DNA of 64,000 bases from contig OZ020592.1 of NCBI GenBank assembly GCA_963971535.1, forward strand, positions 123,862,464 to 123,926,463. Reading direction: 5' to 3'. The notes beneath the pieces are model-generated. The model did no database searches. It saw only the letters and a program-made list of their open reading frames with translations, and was not told the DNA's origin. Positions within the stretch are counted from its first letter, which is position 1. Each line of letters starts with the position of its first letter. Below are positions 11,267 to 22,510 of the stretch, in pieces. A program made the position numbers and the translations under genes. The DNA comes from Notolepis coatsorum. Taxonomy: Eukaryota > Chordata > Actinopteri > Aulopiformes > Paralepididae.

Positions 11267-11401
11267 CCCTTTCACTGCTACACAACGGCATCCACGGAGC
11301 TAATGATGGGGCATCGCCGTCGGTTGTGTGATAGTAAAGGGCTAACCTTCTGTATTGTCACAGTGAAAGGGTTGACCGGCTGCCGTGTGGCAGTGAAAGG
11401 G
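11267..11401. mobile_element. Tiny TTAA-flanked MITE, piggyBac-like
   Basis: Ends CCCTTTCACTGC and GCAGTGAAAGGG are flanked by TTAA at 11263-11266 and 11402-11405. A further internal copy, cagtgaaagggttgacc, is present. A related fragment lies near 40682-40738. Confidence 0.75.
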
Positions 11402-11405
11402 TTAA

Positions 11406-11640
11406 CTTGGATTTACGAGCCAGCCCTGACTGAGCATCTGTCTTGGTTATAAAAGTCGACGTGCTCTTCTTCCGCGACAAGGTGCCGATTTTACAACGTT
11501 CACAGAGAATGAGTACATTTTGTTACACGGCCAATAAATTATTGTCGTAAATTTCTTCAGGCAGGAGTTCAACCATTTGAACTTTTATGACAATAAAAAC
11601 ATCAAAACGCCATCCGTCTTCCCCTCTCCCCCATTCTCTG
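11406..11640. other. Unassigned flank of the VNTR
   Basis: I recognise no feature in this 235-bp stretch. It leads directly into the minisatellite. Confidence 0.35.
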
Positions 11641-13995
11641 GTGGTGCCAGGGGAATACCAAGCAGAGGAGGTGCCAGGGGAATACCAAGCAGAGGAGGTG
11701 CCAGGGGAATACCAAGCAGAGGAGGTGCCAGGGGAATACCAAGCAGAGGAGGTGCCAGGGGAATACCAAGCAGAAGAGGAGGAGGTGTCAGGGGAATACC
11801 AAGCAGAGGAGGAGGAGGTGTCAGGGGAATACCAAGCAGAGGACGAGGTGCCAGGGGAATACCAAGCAGAGGAGGATGAGGTGCCAGGGGAATACCAAGC
11901 AGAGGAGGACGAGGTGCCAGGGGAATACCAAGCAGAGGAGGAGGTGCCAGGGGAATACCAAGCAGAGGAGGAGGTGCCAGGGGAATACCAAGCAGAGGAG
12001 GTGCCAGGGGAATACCAAGCAGAGGAGGAGGAGGTATCAGGGGAATACCAAGCAGAGGAGGAGGTGCCAGGGGAATACCAAGCAGAGGACGAGGTGCCAG
12101 GGGAATACCAAGCAGAGGACAAGGTGCCAGGGGAATACCAAGCAGAGGAGGACGAGGTGCCAGGGGAATACCAAGCAGAGGAGGACGAGGTGCCAGGGGA
12201 ATACCAAGCAGAGGAGGAGGATGTGTCAGGGGAATACCAAGCAGAGGAGGAGGAGGTGTCAGGGGAATACCAAGCAGAGGAGGATGATGTGTCAGGGGAA
12301 TACCAAGCAGAGGAGGAGGTGCCAGGGGAATACCAAGCAGAGGAGGATGATGTGTCAGGGGAATACCAAGCAGAGGAGGAGGACGATGTGTCAGGGGAAT
12401 ACCAAGCAGAGGAGGACGAGGTGCCAGGGGAATACCAAGCAGAGGAGGAGGAGGTGCCAGGGGAATACCAAGCAGAGGAGGATGATGTGTCAGGGGAATA
12501 CCAAGCAGAGGAGGAGGAGGTGTCAGGGGAATACCAAGCAGAGGAGGACGAGGTGCCAGGGGAATACCAAGCAGAGGAGGAGGAGGTGCCAGGGGAATAC
12601 CAAGCAGAGGAGGAGGAGGTGCCAGGGGAATACCAAGCAGAGGACGAGGTGCCAGGGGAATACCAAGCAGAGGAGGATGAGGTGCCAGGGGAATACCAAG
12701 CAGAGGAGGTGCCAGGGGAATACCAAGCAGAGGAGGTGTCAGGGGAATACCAAGCAGAGGAGGTGGTGCCAGGGGAATACCAAGCAGAGGACGAGGTGCC
12801 AGGGGAATACCAAGCAGAGGAGGAGGTGCCAGGGGAATACCAAGCAGAGGAGGACGAGGTGCCAGGGGAATACCAAGCAGAGGACGAGGTGCCAGGGGAA
12901 TACCAAGCAGAGGACGAGGTGCCAGGGGAATACCAAGCAGAGGACGAGGTGCCAGGAGAATACCAAGCAGAGGAGGAGTCAGGGGAATACCAAGCAGAGG
13001 AAGATGAGGTGCCAGGGGAATACCAAGCAGAGGAGGAGTCAGGGGAATACCAAGCAGAGGAGGAGCTGTCAGGGGAATACCAAGCAGAGGAGGAGTCAGG
13101 GGAATACCAAGCAGAGGAGGAGGTGCCAGGGGAATACCAAGCAGAGGAGGTGTCAGGGGAATACCAAGCAGAAGAGGACGAGGTGCCAGGGGAATACCAA
13201 GCAGAGGAGGAGTCAGGGGAATACCAAGCAGAGGAGGAGCTGTCAGGGGAATACCAAGCAGAGGAGGACGAGGTGCCAGGGGAATACCAAGCAGAGGAGG
13301 ACGAGGTGTCAGGGGAATACCAAGCAGAGGAGGAGGAGGTGTCAGGGGAATACCAAGCAGAGGAGGAGGAGGTGTCAGGGGAATACCAAGCGGAGGAGGA
13401 CGATGTGTCAGGGGAATACCAAGCAGAGGACGAGGTGCCAGGGGAATACCAAGCAGAGGAGGAGGAGGTGTCAGGGGAATACCAAGCGGAGGAGGACGAT
13501 GTGTCAGGGGAATACCAAGCAGAGGAGGAGGAGGTGCCAGGGGAATACCAAGCAGAGGACGAGGTGTCAGGGGAATACCAAGCAGAGGAGGAGGAGGTGC
13601 CAGGGGAATACCAAGCAGAGGACGAGGTGTCAGGGGAATACCAAGCAGAGGAGGAGGATGTGTCAGGGGAATACCAAGCGGAGGAGGACGATGTGTCAGG
13701 GGAATACCAAGCGGAGGAGGACGAGGTGCCAGGGGAATACCAAGCGGAGGAGGACGATGTGTCAGGGGAATACCAAGCAGAGGAGGAGGAGGTGCCAGGG
13801 GAATACCAAGCAGAGGACGAGGTGTCAGGGGAATACCAAGCAGAGGAGGAGGATGTGTCAGGGGAATACCAAGCGGAGGAGGACGATGTGTCAGGGGAAT
13901 ACCAAGCGGAGGAGGACGAGGTGCCAGGGGAATACCAAGCGGAGGAGGACGAGGTGCCAGGGGAATACCAAGCGGAGGAGGACGATGTGTCAGAG
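11641..13995. repeat. Codon-periodic minisatellite, 24-36 bp units, about 80 copies
   Basis: Units are built on gtgccaggggaataccaagc followed by a variable number of GAG, GAC or GAT triplets. In every unit I checked, length differences are whole triplets, so several frames on both strands stay open for the whole array. Plus-strand frame 1, read from 11587, gives an acidic repeat VPGEYQAEE (819 codons in all). The minus strand gives a proline/leucine-rich frame. The array lies in the oxct1 intron or region downstream of exon 10709-10784 in plus coordinates, that is, between exons 17385-17457 and 10709-10784. No splice sites, promoter or similarity support expression, so I call it a repeat and not a gene. 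Confidence 0.9.
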
Positions 13996-14251
13996 CATTT
14001 TCCAGAGCATTACACCAAATTGAACCTGGGACCCGGTGTTGAATAGAACGGTTCCGGTTAGTACACCGGTCGTAATAATCACCATGCTGAGTTACCACAC
14101 GGGTACAGACCCTCATCTGCAGCCTTGTTTACACTGTTATATTTAGTTAATTATATTGTATACACTAGGGCTGACCCCTATTAGTCGATTAGTCGACTAA
14201 TCGGTCGAAAGGAGCCGTAGTCGACTGCCAACCTCTTAGTCGAATACAAAA

Positions 14252-14320
<69 letters not shown>

Positions 14321-14689
14321 TAAAAAAATTTAAAAAAATGTATTCTCATTCTTTCCAAAAGAAAAGAGGCCTAGAAGCGTGGCTAACGCTAATGGCACGC
14401 ATACCAGAGGCTAACTGCCTACGAAAACAGGCACAGAGGCACTGAAAGAGGATTTCACCCATCTAATGAACACACTAGACTAGACAAATATCAAGATGTA
14501 TCCATCAGTGGACCAATTGCATGCTTTTGCAGAGGACAAGAAGCCTTCAGTCGACTCCTTCAGACATTAAGCACCCCCCACAGCCCAAATGGAATGATAA
14601 AAAATATAAAATATAAATATATATATCTCAGTCTCTCTCAAGCCTCCTGATTTTTTTTTTGAAAAATTCAGTTCAATTTCAAGTTATAA

Positions 14690-15118
14690 AATAAACTGGA
14701 CCAAATCAGCACTAATGTACCTAAGAACCACTCCTAACTCTGTGCTTGACCATGAGATCCCGGTTGTAACCCAATTTAAATATCTTGGTATTGATATATT
14801 TCCTTCAATTGAAAACGTTTTGTCTGTAAACTACAATAGAACCATTAGGTCAATCATAGACGATCTCAATCGATGGTGTAATATACCTGTCTCCCTTTCC
14901 GGAAGAGTCTCTATTATCAAAATGAACATATTACCTCGAGTAAACTTCTGTAGTTCCATGATTCCTATTGCCCCACCTGTTGCTCATTGGGAACAATTTA
15001 CATAGAGCAGTTCCAAAATGTATATGGCGAGGCAAGCGAGCTCGGGTTAAACTTACTACCTTACAAAATGAGCGGCAATCTGGCTGTTTAACTGTACCAA
15101 ATTTTAAGTTATATTTTC
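14690..15118 (+). mobile_element. L1-type LINE ORF2 fragment, sense piece
   Basis: The encoded protein includes QFKYLGIDIF, LNRWCNIPVSLSGRVSIIKM and NILPRV, the region just after the reverse transcriptase in fish L1 ORF2. The frame stops at 15003 and then continues with recognisable L1-like codons (KCIWRGKR) in another frame. It is a dead fragment. Confidence 0.75.
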
Positions 15119-15890
15119 TTTTTTTTTAACACATGTTTTTTTATTTTTATTTTTGACCTACAAACATTTACAGTAGAAATCCACTATAAATCACAGGGCT
15201 ATTACCGACATAATACTAACAATAATGACAGCCCGGTTTTTAAAATTAAAATAGATGTAGATTAAAGATTAAAGATATACACAGATTAATTACAATACAA
15301 TACAACACATAAATGCTCTTGCTAGTTCTTCCGACCCCCCCCCCCCCCCCCGCCGGACCCCCCTTGAATACATCCATTATTCCGTTTGATACCAAGGATT
15401 AAAAGTTCATATAATGCTTTATCCTCTCCACCACTTCTGACCAGATTGCTATGCTGGCTTCATTAACACCTAGAATTCGTGCGGTAGATATCTCTAGGTA
15501 AATCACATCAAGATAGGTAAGAATCCATACCCTCCGGCACATTTTATCAGGTTGAATCCAGCGTGATGCTATTAGCTTTTTGGCAGCCATAAGACCGGAC
15601 AAGATTAGCCTCTTTACAAGTACAGAGTGTGATAACTGAGAGACATCATTCAGCAACAATACAGAAGGCATTACAGGTATTGTCAAAAACAAAAATCCTG
15701 ATAATAGTGTGGTTATTTCTTCCCAAAATATCTTAACAGGCGGGCATTCCCAGTACATATGCATAAATGTACCACTCTCACCGTTTGTACATAAGGAGGC
15801 AAGGGGCAAGCCAATGCGTGTAGTTGGCAAATAATTAAAATGATGTTTTATGTGCATTGTACCTGTACCTTTCATCCAAAAATGAAATAA
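15119..15890 (-). mobile_element. L1-type LINE ORF2 C-terminus and 3' UTR, antisense piece
   Basis: The minus strand from 15875 to 15399 encodes GTFMHMYWECPPVKIFWEEI, LILSGLMAAKKLIASRW and VIYLEISTARI, the typical C-terminal end of fish L1 ORF2. The stretch 15119-15398 would be its 3' UTR, with a T run (A on the sense strand) at its left end. It is opposite in strand to the piece at 14690-15118. Confidence 0.75.
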
Positions 15891-16084
15891 AAATATATGA
15901 AAAAAAAAAAAAATATATATATATATATATATTATACTTTAAAAAAAAATTGACTAACGGCTAAATTTTGGCCAATCATAGTCGACTATCCAAATCCTTA
16001 GTCTGGGACAGCCCTAGTATACACCGTTTATTCTTCTAATATTTTTATATTTCAGATACAATTTCACTGCCTGTATGTCTTTCT

Positions 16085-16485
16085 TTTTTTTTTTTTTTTT
16101 TTGTCTTTTTCCCCCTCCATTTTCCTCCGATTTTCTCCCATCCCAATGTTAGTCGTATGCCAATTCCCAGTCCCTTCCTGGTCGCTGCGCACTTACCCCC
16201 CACAGTCAGATCATCTGGGAGAGTGGAGGCTACCACGTGCTTCCTCCGACACACGTCCAGCCAATCACCGCTTCTTTTCACCTGGCAGCGCGGATTCTCA
16301 TCGAGAGGGCGTAGCGTGTGGGAGGATCACACTATCCCCCTCAAGTCCTATCCGCGCTTAGCAGGCGCCCCGACCGAACTGTAGGAGTCGCTGTTTACAA
16401 CGACCCGGACCCACCCCGCCAGCTTCTCCCACCCTCTAATACAGCCAATTGTATTAGTGCAGACGGCCAGCCAAGCTGGTGACAA
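16085..16485 (-). mobile_element. tRNA-type SINE, family B, 5'-truncated
   Basis: This is the reverse complement of the SINE at 49391-49861, sharing aggagtcgctgtttacaacg and ttcacctggcagcg-type blocks. It is flanked by a perfect 16-bp duplication gcctgtatgtctttct at 16069-16084 and 16486-16501. The A-rich 3' end gives the T run at 16085-16103. The tRNA head is missing. Confidence 0.88.
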
Positions 16486-16529
16486 GCCTGTATGTCTTTC
16501 TACTATTACTCTGCCCATACCTGGACCTC

Positions 16530-16990
16530 CCCTCCCCCCTCTCTTGCTATGATGCCCGAATTTCCCCAAGGGGATCAATAAAGGAATATCTTGTCGTATG
16601 GGTATATCTACCCGTCCTTCGGATGAGACGCTAAACCGAGGTCCCGACTGAATTTGGTCGTTAAAGAACCCAGGACGTCTATCGTAAAGAGTAGGGGGTT
16701 CCCTGACGTTCCTGGCCAAATTCCCAATCAGGTCTCTGACATCAAGGCCACCTAATCATCCCTTCCCCCCTTAATCAGCTGATATCAATCCCTGTCTCCT
16801 GAGCCGTACAGCCATTGTGTGTAGTGTGATGTGTGCCTGGTGCCATTGAGCGTGCGTAGCCCAAGGTTGGGTGCTACCAGTGGTGGTGAAGGAGGCAATG
16901 TCCCTAACCCTACGTTGTGAAGCACTTTGAGTCTAGAGAAAAGCGCTATATAAGATTTTATGAATTATTATTATTATTATTATTATTATC
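16530..16990 (+). mobile_element. SINE with conserved central domain and L2-like tail
   Basis: The central part has ccttcggatgagacgctaaa, accgaggtcccgact and aacccaggacgtct, a domain common to fish SINEs of the V-SINE/Deu type. The tail gaagcactttgagtctagag with aaagcgctatataa ends in (att)n at 16966-16989. The promoter part is not clear, so the 5' boundary is approximate. Confidence 0.6.
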
Positions 16991-17060
16991 TACGCAAGGA
17001 TAAACCTGCAGACTGCAGCGAGGACCGTGCGCGTGAGAGATGTGTGCCGTGCGGCCTTAA

Positions 17061-17348
17061 AGGAAAACTCCAACATTTTGGGAAATTAGCTTATGTGCCA
17101 TCTACCCTGGAGTTAGACAAGAAGATACATACCTTTTTTCTTCTCTGTGCATGCAGTAGGAGTAGGAAGACGTGCACCGTTAGCCTAGCTTAGCGTAAGT
17201 CACTGGAAGTAGGTTCCTCCATTAGCCTAGTTCCCAACGTCTTCCTACTCCTACTGCATGCACAGAGAAGAAAAAGGTATGCATCTTCTTGTCTAACTCC
17301 AGGGTAGATGGCAAATAAGCTAATTTCCCAAAATGTTGGAGTTTTCCT
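17061..17348. mobile_element. TTAA-flanked foldback MITE, T2/Kolobok-like
   Basis: Long arms (about 110 bp each) start with AGGAAAACTCCAACATTTTG and are complementary over most of their length. TTAA flanks both sides (17057-17060 and 17349-17352). The start TTAAAGG with a TTAA target fits T2-type MITEs of the Kolobok superfamily. A (gataa)n run follows at 17351-17376, next to the oxct1 donor. Confidence 0.75.
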
Positions 17349-17384
17349 TTAAGATAAGATAAGATAAGATAAGATATTCCTTAC

Positions 17385-17457
17385 CCCCGAATCATGGCGA
17401 AGGACTCGTCACTGGAGAAGTAGGCGGCTCCGGGAAGCACCGTGACGGTCTCCTTTC
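17385..17457 (-). CDS. oxct1: oxct1 exon (SCOT), fifth in this window
   Basis: The 73-nt exon encodes [19 protein letters not shown] followed by AMIR, a highly conserved SCOT segment. The acceptor is ttgccggtacag and the first two bases GA finish a glycine codon begun by the preceding exon. The donor reads CGGGG|GTAAGG. The last two bases GG join the A of exon 10709-10784. The intron to that exon is about 6.6 kb and holds the VNTR, an L1-carrying hAT and several SINEs. Confidence 0.95.
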
Positions 17458-17649
17458 CTGTACCGGCAAGAGGGGACATCACGTCAGCGTTTAAGATAAC
17501 ATCATGTCGGGCATCTTTTGTTAGTCGTGACACGTGCAAATTAGCAAGAAAAGCATTTATTGAAAATAAGAGTTAAACAATCGAGTACCTAAGATGAAGA
17601 AACGTGTAAATCCGTTTGACGTTTTCAGGTGACCAATGTTTTCAAACTA

Positions 17650-17935
17650 TATTATCTAAAGATGGTAAGTTGGAATGTTGCGTTCATTCATAGTTAAAGA
17701 CAGTAGAGGTTGAGTACTTTATTATCTAAAGATGGTAAGTTAGAGTGTTGTGTTCACTCATAGTTAAAGACAGTAGAGGTTGAGTACTTTATTATCTAAA
17801 GATGGTGAATTAGAGTGTTGTGTTCATTCATAGTTAAAGACAGAGTAGAGGTTGAGTACTTTATTATCTAAAGATGGTAAGTTAGTGTGTTGTGTTCATT
17901 CATAGTTAAAGACAGTAGAGGTGGAGTACTTTCTG
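17650..17935. repeat. About 71-bp minisatellite, four copies
   Basis: Units begin with attatctaaagatggtaag and end with gtagaggttgagtacttt. The reverse complement of the same unit is found in three or four copies inside the Mutator-like element at about 21030-21290. Confidence 0.85.
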
Positions 17936-18535
17936 GTGGGATATCACTTTCACATTCTAAGTGATTTGGATTGAATTTGAAACTGCAAATATATGGGCTG
18001 TCAAAAATGTCAAAACGGACTTATATGGTTCTTCAGTGCAAGGTTTCATCATTATTATTATTATTATAGAAATATATATACCGATAGGCTGAATGTATTT
18101 CTGTGTTGTGTATCAATGATGCCCATAACTGTCGGAAAACCCTTGATTCTATCTTTCACTTGTACGTGAAGATGCATAGAGGATGGTCAGGAGAGAAGCA
18201 AGTACATCTCCGCCACAAATTAGACAAGATGCAGTACAATGAAGATCTTGTTTTTCAAACTCCTTGCACATTTCTTTTTACAGAAGGTATGTTAATGTGA
18301 CATTACTCAAAACGTTAGACATTTTGTTAAAATGACGACTAAAGCCCTTTGATGTCTGGTTCATCAGGCACATCCAGCTGAGTGGTGTAACATTGTATCC
18401 ATGTATCAAGCATCTATATAGTGTCTAGTGAACAGAAGGCCACGCCCCCTCTGTGCAGAGAGAGGGTGAGCTAAAACACTTACATCCAAACAAATGATGC
18501 TTCTGAAGCCTTTATGACATTAACGTTCCACTCAC
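17936..18535. other. Unassigned intron sequence
   Basis: I recognise no repeat ends or coding similarity. A short (att)n lies near 18048-18066. Confidence 0.35.
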
Positions 18536-18584
18536 CTGCATTGATCAGGTCTGCATCTACCTCATCTTCTGTGGGGTAGGGGCC
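18536..18584 (-). CDS. oxct1: oxct1 exon (SCOT), fourth in this window, 49 nt
   Basis: The short exon encodes GPYPTEDEVDADLINA, matching the SCOT segment that follows the active-site motif. The donor is GCAG|GTGAGT. The acceptor is ctatag directly preceded by (GC)n and a long (TG)n tract on the transcribed strand, with no ordinary polypyrimidine tract. Skipping this 49-nt exon would shift the frame. Confidence 0.93.
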
Positions 18585-18590
18585 CTATAG

Positions 18591-18618
18591 CGCGCGCACA
18601 CACACACACACACACCCA

Positions 18619-18672
<54 letters not shown>
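18591..18672. repeat. (CA)n microsatellite at an oxct1 3' splice site
   Basis: An almost pure CA run of about 80 bp, with two ccc interruptions, begins within about a dozen bases of the acceptor of the 49-nt exon. On the sense (minus) strand it is (TG)n. TG/UG tracts at 3' splice sites are known TDP-43 and CELF binding sites in other genes. Confidence 0.95.
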
Positions 18673-18676
<4 letters not shown>

Positions 18677-18799
18677 TATGTGTCACTCAGCCTGACCAAC
18701 CCTGATCTTTGGAGTCAGGAGACAGACACAATCACATCTTTCGGATTAGATGAGACATTGATTTTCTCTCCCGTCAACAAAAGGAACAACCCCCTTAGA

Positions 18800-19250
18800 G
18801 GAGGTGTGGAGGGAGGAGAGGAAAGGGAGGAAAGGAGAGGAGGTGTGGGAAGAGGAGAGGAGAGAAGAGGAGGGAGGAAAGGAGAGGTGTGGTGTGGTGA
18901 GAGGAGAGGAGAGGAGGTGACAGGAGAGGAGAGGAGGTGTGGAGGGAGGGAGGAGAGGAGAGGAAGGCGGAAAGGAGAGGTGTGGTGAGAGAAGAGGAGA
19001 GGAGGTGACAGGAGAGGAGAGGTGTGGAGGGAGGAGAGGAGAAGAGGTGTGGAGGGAGGAGAGGAGAGGAGGTGTGGTGAGAGGAGAGGAGGAGTGGAGG
19101 GAGGAGAGGAGGTGTGGAGGGAGGAGGAGAGAAAAGAGGAGGTGTGGCGAGAGGAGAGGAGGGAGGAAAGGAGGTGTGGTGAGAGGAGAGGAGGAGAGAA
19201 GAGCAGGTGTGGAGGGATGAGAGGAGGTGTGGAGGAAGGAGAGAAGAGGT
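18800..19250. repeat. GGAGG-rich minisatellite
   Basis: Imperfect repeats of gaggagaggaggtgtggagg and variants fill the stretch. Long open frames in it (Ser/Pro/Leu-rich on minus, Glu/Arg/Gly-rich on plus) are composition effects. Confidence 0.9.
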
Positions 19251-19388
19251 TGACAAGTCATTAGCATAGCTACGTTCCCAGTCAGAAGCTGGATACGTTC
19301 CCTACGCTACTGTACGTTCCCCGTCAGAAAACAACTGATGGGAAAGTCTTGTGAGAGCTACAGCCTTTGTACCTGCAGCCGGCAAGTA

Positions 19389-19561
<173 letters not shown>

Positions 19562-19784
19562 CTCAAACCTTCACAATACATAAGAGATCTGGCATAATTC
19601 CAATTAGAGCCTGCACTAAAATGGAGAAATATTATATATTCATCTCGCTACCTGCTCACAGCACAATCCACTGTTACATGTCTAACGATGATGAAAACGT
19701 CAGTATTCAGGCAGCGATATGCCACTCTTCCTCATTAGTTTGTTTATCCGGAAAACCCCCGGAAAACCCGGAGACGACTCTTAC

Positions 19785-19879
19785 CAGCCCCAGGATGCCG
19801 TTCTCACTCTGCAGGTGGACCGTGATGTCGGACTGGATGAAGTTACTGGCGAGCATCGGGATCCCAATGCCCAGGTTAG
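19785..19879 (-). CDS. oxct1: oxct1 exon (SCOT), third in this window, with catalytic Glu
   Basis: The 95-nt exon encodes [18 protein letters not shown] followed by [23 protein letters not shown] is the signature of family I CoA-transferases, and its glutamate forms the enzyme-CoA thioester intermediate. The acceptor is gagcccctcag and CT completes the alanine codon from exon 27110-27224. The donor reads CTG|GTAAGAG. SCOT is a mitochondrial matrix enzyme that activates acetoacetate with CoA from succinyl-CoA in ketone-body use. No coding defect is seen. Confidence 0.97.
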
Positions 19880-19994
19880 CTGAGGGGCTCTCTGTCAAGG
19901 ATCACCAGCCGGGGAATGAATGAAGTTTATTTTTCGGTCTTGTTTACACACCCGTGTGGACTTACAAAAGGAAAAGAAAAAAGAATCACAAATA

Positions 19995-20190
19995 GGGATG
20001 CTCGATATTGGCTTTTTTACCGATACCGATATAGTCCAACTCTTAATTTCCGATATCAACCGATACCGATATATGCAGGGTTCCCCCCCCCCCCCCCCCC
20101 CCCCCCAAAAAATTTAATAATTTCAGGTAATTGACATTACATATCTCTTGTTGGTAAATAAAGGTTATAAAAAAATATATATATTATTAT
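19995..20190. mobile_element. Truncated hAT-like end followed by poly-C
   Basis: The sequence tagggatgctcgatattggc and repeated accgatatcgatata-type words look like one terminal region of a hAT element. No matching right end was found. A C run (about 20085-20106) and a ggtaaataaaggtt tail precede the LTR at 20191. Confidence 0.4.
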
Positions 20191-20634
20191 TGTGGGAAGT
20201 TGAAGGAAGAGGCGATTCAATAATGCTTCAGTGACTTCCTACTTTATTCATTCACAGAATCAACACTGTGGGGTGGACGGTATGGTCTAAAATGTATATC
20301 ACGGTATAATTTGAAGCATAGACGGTAACGGTATATATCACGGTATCAGTGTTTCCGTTAGAATAATTTTTTTTGCCTGATAGGCAGGCTATATAAAGAA
20401 TGACATCCTCAAGGCATGTAGATTTATAATATTTTAACTTAAAACTAGGCTACTTTTGCGTATAAAGTCATTATATTCCAAATAAAATAAGTCCCGAGTC
20501 GAGACTCCGTGCTGCTCCCATTGCAAACAGCGGGGCTGGATTTTGCTGGAAGCATATGTAGCTCCAGAGCCGCAGAGCCAGTGGCTCTTTCAGGTCGTTC
20601 AGCCGTTTGGTGGGGGGGCGCTGTTGAGCGGGCC

Positions 20635-22510
20635 GCGTGTTGCTTAATAACAGCGGAACAGTGCAAAAATGCTTCCGCTTTCGTCACCGCACGCCACTAC
20701 GGTAAAGCGCCTTTCTTTTCACCCCGCTTAGACAAATGCTATGGCATTTCCGCGTACATTGCAACGAATCACTTGGAACCTCGGCTGTCTTTAACTATGA
20801 GTGAACACAACGGTCTTTAACTATGAGTGAACACAACGCAACATTGTAACGTTAACGTGTACTTTACTATGGAATATACATGTATATTATCGCGACGCGT
20901 CGTCAGACTAACCGCTGTTGTGAACACAACACATTGTAACGTTAACGTGTACTTCGCGACGCGTCGTCAGACTAAACAGTGTTGTGAACACAACACATTG
21001 TAACGTTAACGTGTACTTTACTATGGAATATCAGAAGAAACTACTCAACCTCGGCTGTCTTTAACTATGAATGAACACAACACTCTAACTCACCATGTTT
21101 AGATAATAAAGTACTCAACCTCTACTTGTCTACTGTCTGACTGAACACAACACTCTAACTAACTTACCATGTTTAGATAATGAAGTACTCAACCTCTACA
21201 GTCTTTAACTATGAGTGAACACAACACTCTAACTTACCATCTTTAGATAATGAAGTATGCAACCTCTACTGTATTTAACTATGAAGGAATTACAACCTTT
21301 ATTTAATGGTTAATATTTTGATAAAAGGTCATTTACTATATTTGTATGGCATTTACACTTAAAGTAGAAAAACAAAAGTAATCTGTAAAATAATAGTGAA
21401 TTTCCTGTGAAAAAACATTTATTTTTTACAGTGTACGTTACACACACAAATGCTACAGTCATTATGACACATTTTACAAAGAAAGTCTTGTATGAACTAC
21501 CAGTAATATAAATAATATTAACAACAAAAATGTTTTCCATCTTCATGTCAGATGATTTTCAAAAAGGAAAATGTACTACGCCTCTGTCGTCTACTCTAAG
21601 CCATCCTAGGTTGTCAAAGTGGGCAGGGGTGAGGTGGGTTCTAGACCCATGTTACTGACCAGACACTCTATATCAGTGATGTCTGTTTACTGCAGAGTGG
21701 AGGGACTGGGAGACTATGAGCTTCAATGTTTTGAGAGGATAATGTCTTGTATGAACTACCAGTAATATAAATAATATTAACAACAAAAATGTGTTCCATC
21801 TTCATGTCAGATGATTTTCAAAAAGGAAAATGTACTACGCCTCTGTCGTCTACTCTAAGCCATCCTAGGTTGTCAAAGTGGGCAGGGGTGAGGTGGGTTC
21901 TAGACCCATGTTACTGACCAGACACTCTATATCAGTGATGTCCGTTTACTGCAGAGTGGAGGGACTGGGAGACTATGAGCTTCAATGTAGTTAGCTTCAT
22001 GTTAGCTCCATGTTCAATCAATCAATCAATCAATCAATCATGTACAGTTAGCTGCATGTTAGCTCCATGTTAGCTCAGCAGTTAGCTCATGTTAGCTCAG
22101 CAGTTAGCTCATGTTAGCTCAGTAGTTAGCTGCGTGTTAGCTCCATGTTAGCTCAGCAGTTAGCTCATGTTGCTCAATCAATCAATCATGTACCTCGGCG
22201 CAGCTGAATAACAATAGGAGTGATCGCCTGCTGCGTCCATCACGTGTATGGTGATTAACCAAATTGAACCAAAGCGCCAAAGCGTGTTAATATGTAACCA
22301 AATTGAACCAATAATGTGTTATATGTGTCGAACCAAGGCGGGATCTCATGCGCGGGCACCTCGCGAGCACGCCGGCGCACGCACCTGAGCGAGCACGCCG
22401 CCGGTGCACGCACCTGGGCGAAGGAAAATGAAAGGCGCATTACCGTAGTGGCGTGCAGTGACGAATGCGGAAGCATTTTTGCACTGTTCCGCTGTTATTA
22501 AGCAACAGGC
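20635..22510. mobile_element. Mutator-like (MULE-type) element, 9-bp target duplication
   Basis: Inverted arms of at least 80 bp start gcgtgttgcttaataacagc on the left and gcctgttgcttaataacagc on the reversed right. A perfect 9-bp duplication gagcgggcc lies at 20626-20634 and 22511-22519. The interior has copies of attgtaacgttaacgtgtac (20830-21020), the reversed 71-bp unit seen at 17650, and a tandem duplication at 21485-21989. No transposase is visible. The same family, more intact, is at 47882-49200. Confidence 0.85.
21485..21989. repeat. Tandem duplication, unit about 245 bp
   Basis: Two nearly identical copies (21485-21729 and 21744-21989) share gtcttgtatgaactaccagt at the start and gagcttcaatgt at the end, with a short spacer. 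They lie inside the Mutator-like element. A subsequent run, 22015-22190, repeats gttagctcatgttagctcag. Confidence 0.9.

Larger units (their letters stand above)
14166..16016. mobile_element. hAT element carrying L1 fragments
   Basis: Inverted ends TAGGGCTGACCCC and GGGACAGCCCTA, with repeated attagtcgactaatcg near both ends, are flanked by gtatacac at 14158-14165 and 16017-16024. A 374-bp relative lies at 30773-31146 and shares the interior, for example catgcttttgcagaggacaa. An (AAT)n tract occupies about 14246-14320. The interior is replaced from about 14600 to 15900 by L1 sequences. Confidence 0.92.

Noticed and set aside
11585-14116. 843-codon minus-strand Pro/Leu-rich open frame and other long frames over the VNTR
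   Set aside because: The unit lengths are multiples of three and lack stops, so several frames are open by construction; no similarity or splice signal supports them.
14690-15890. Twin-primed L1 insertion
   Set aside because: The inverted part is on the wrong side of the 3' end for twin priming.
18746-19267. Ser/Pro/Leu-rich 173-codon open frame
   Set aside because: Composition effect of the GGAGG minisatellite on the opposite strand.
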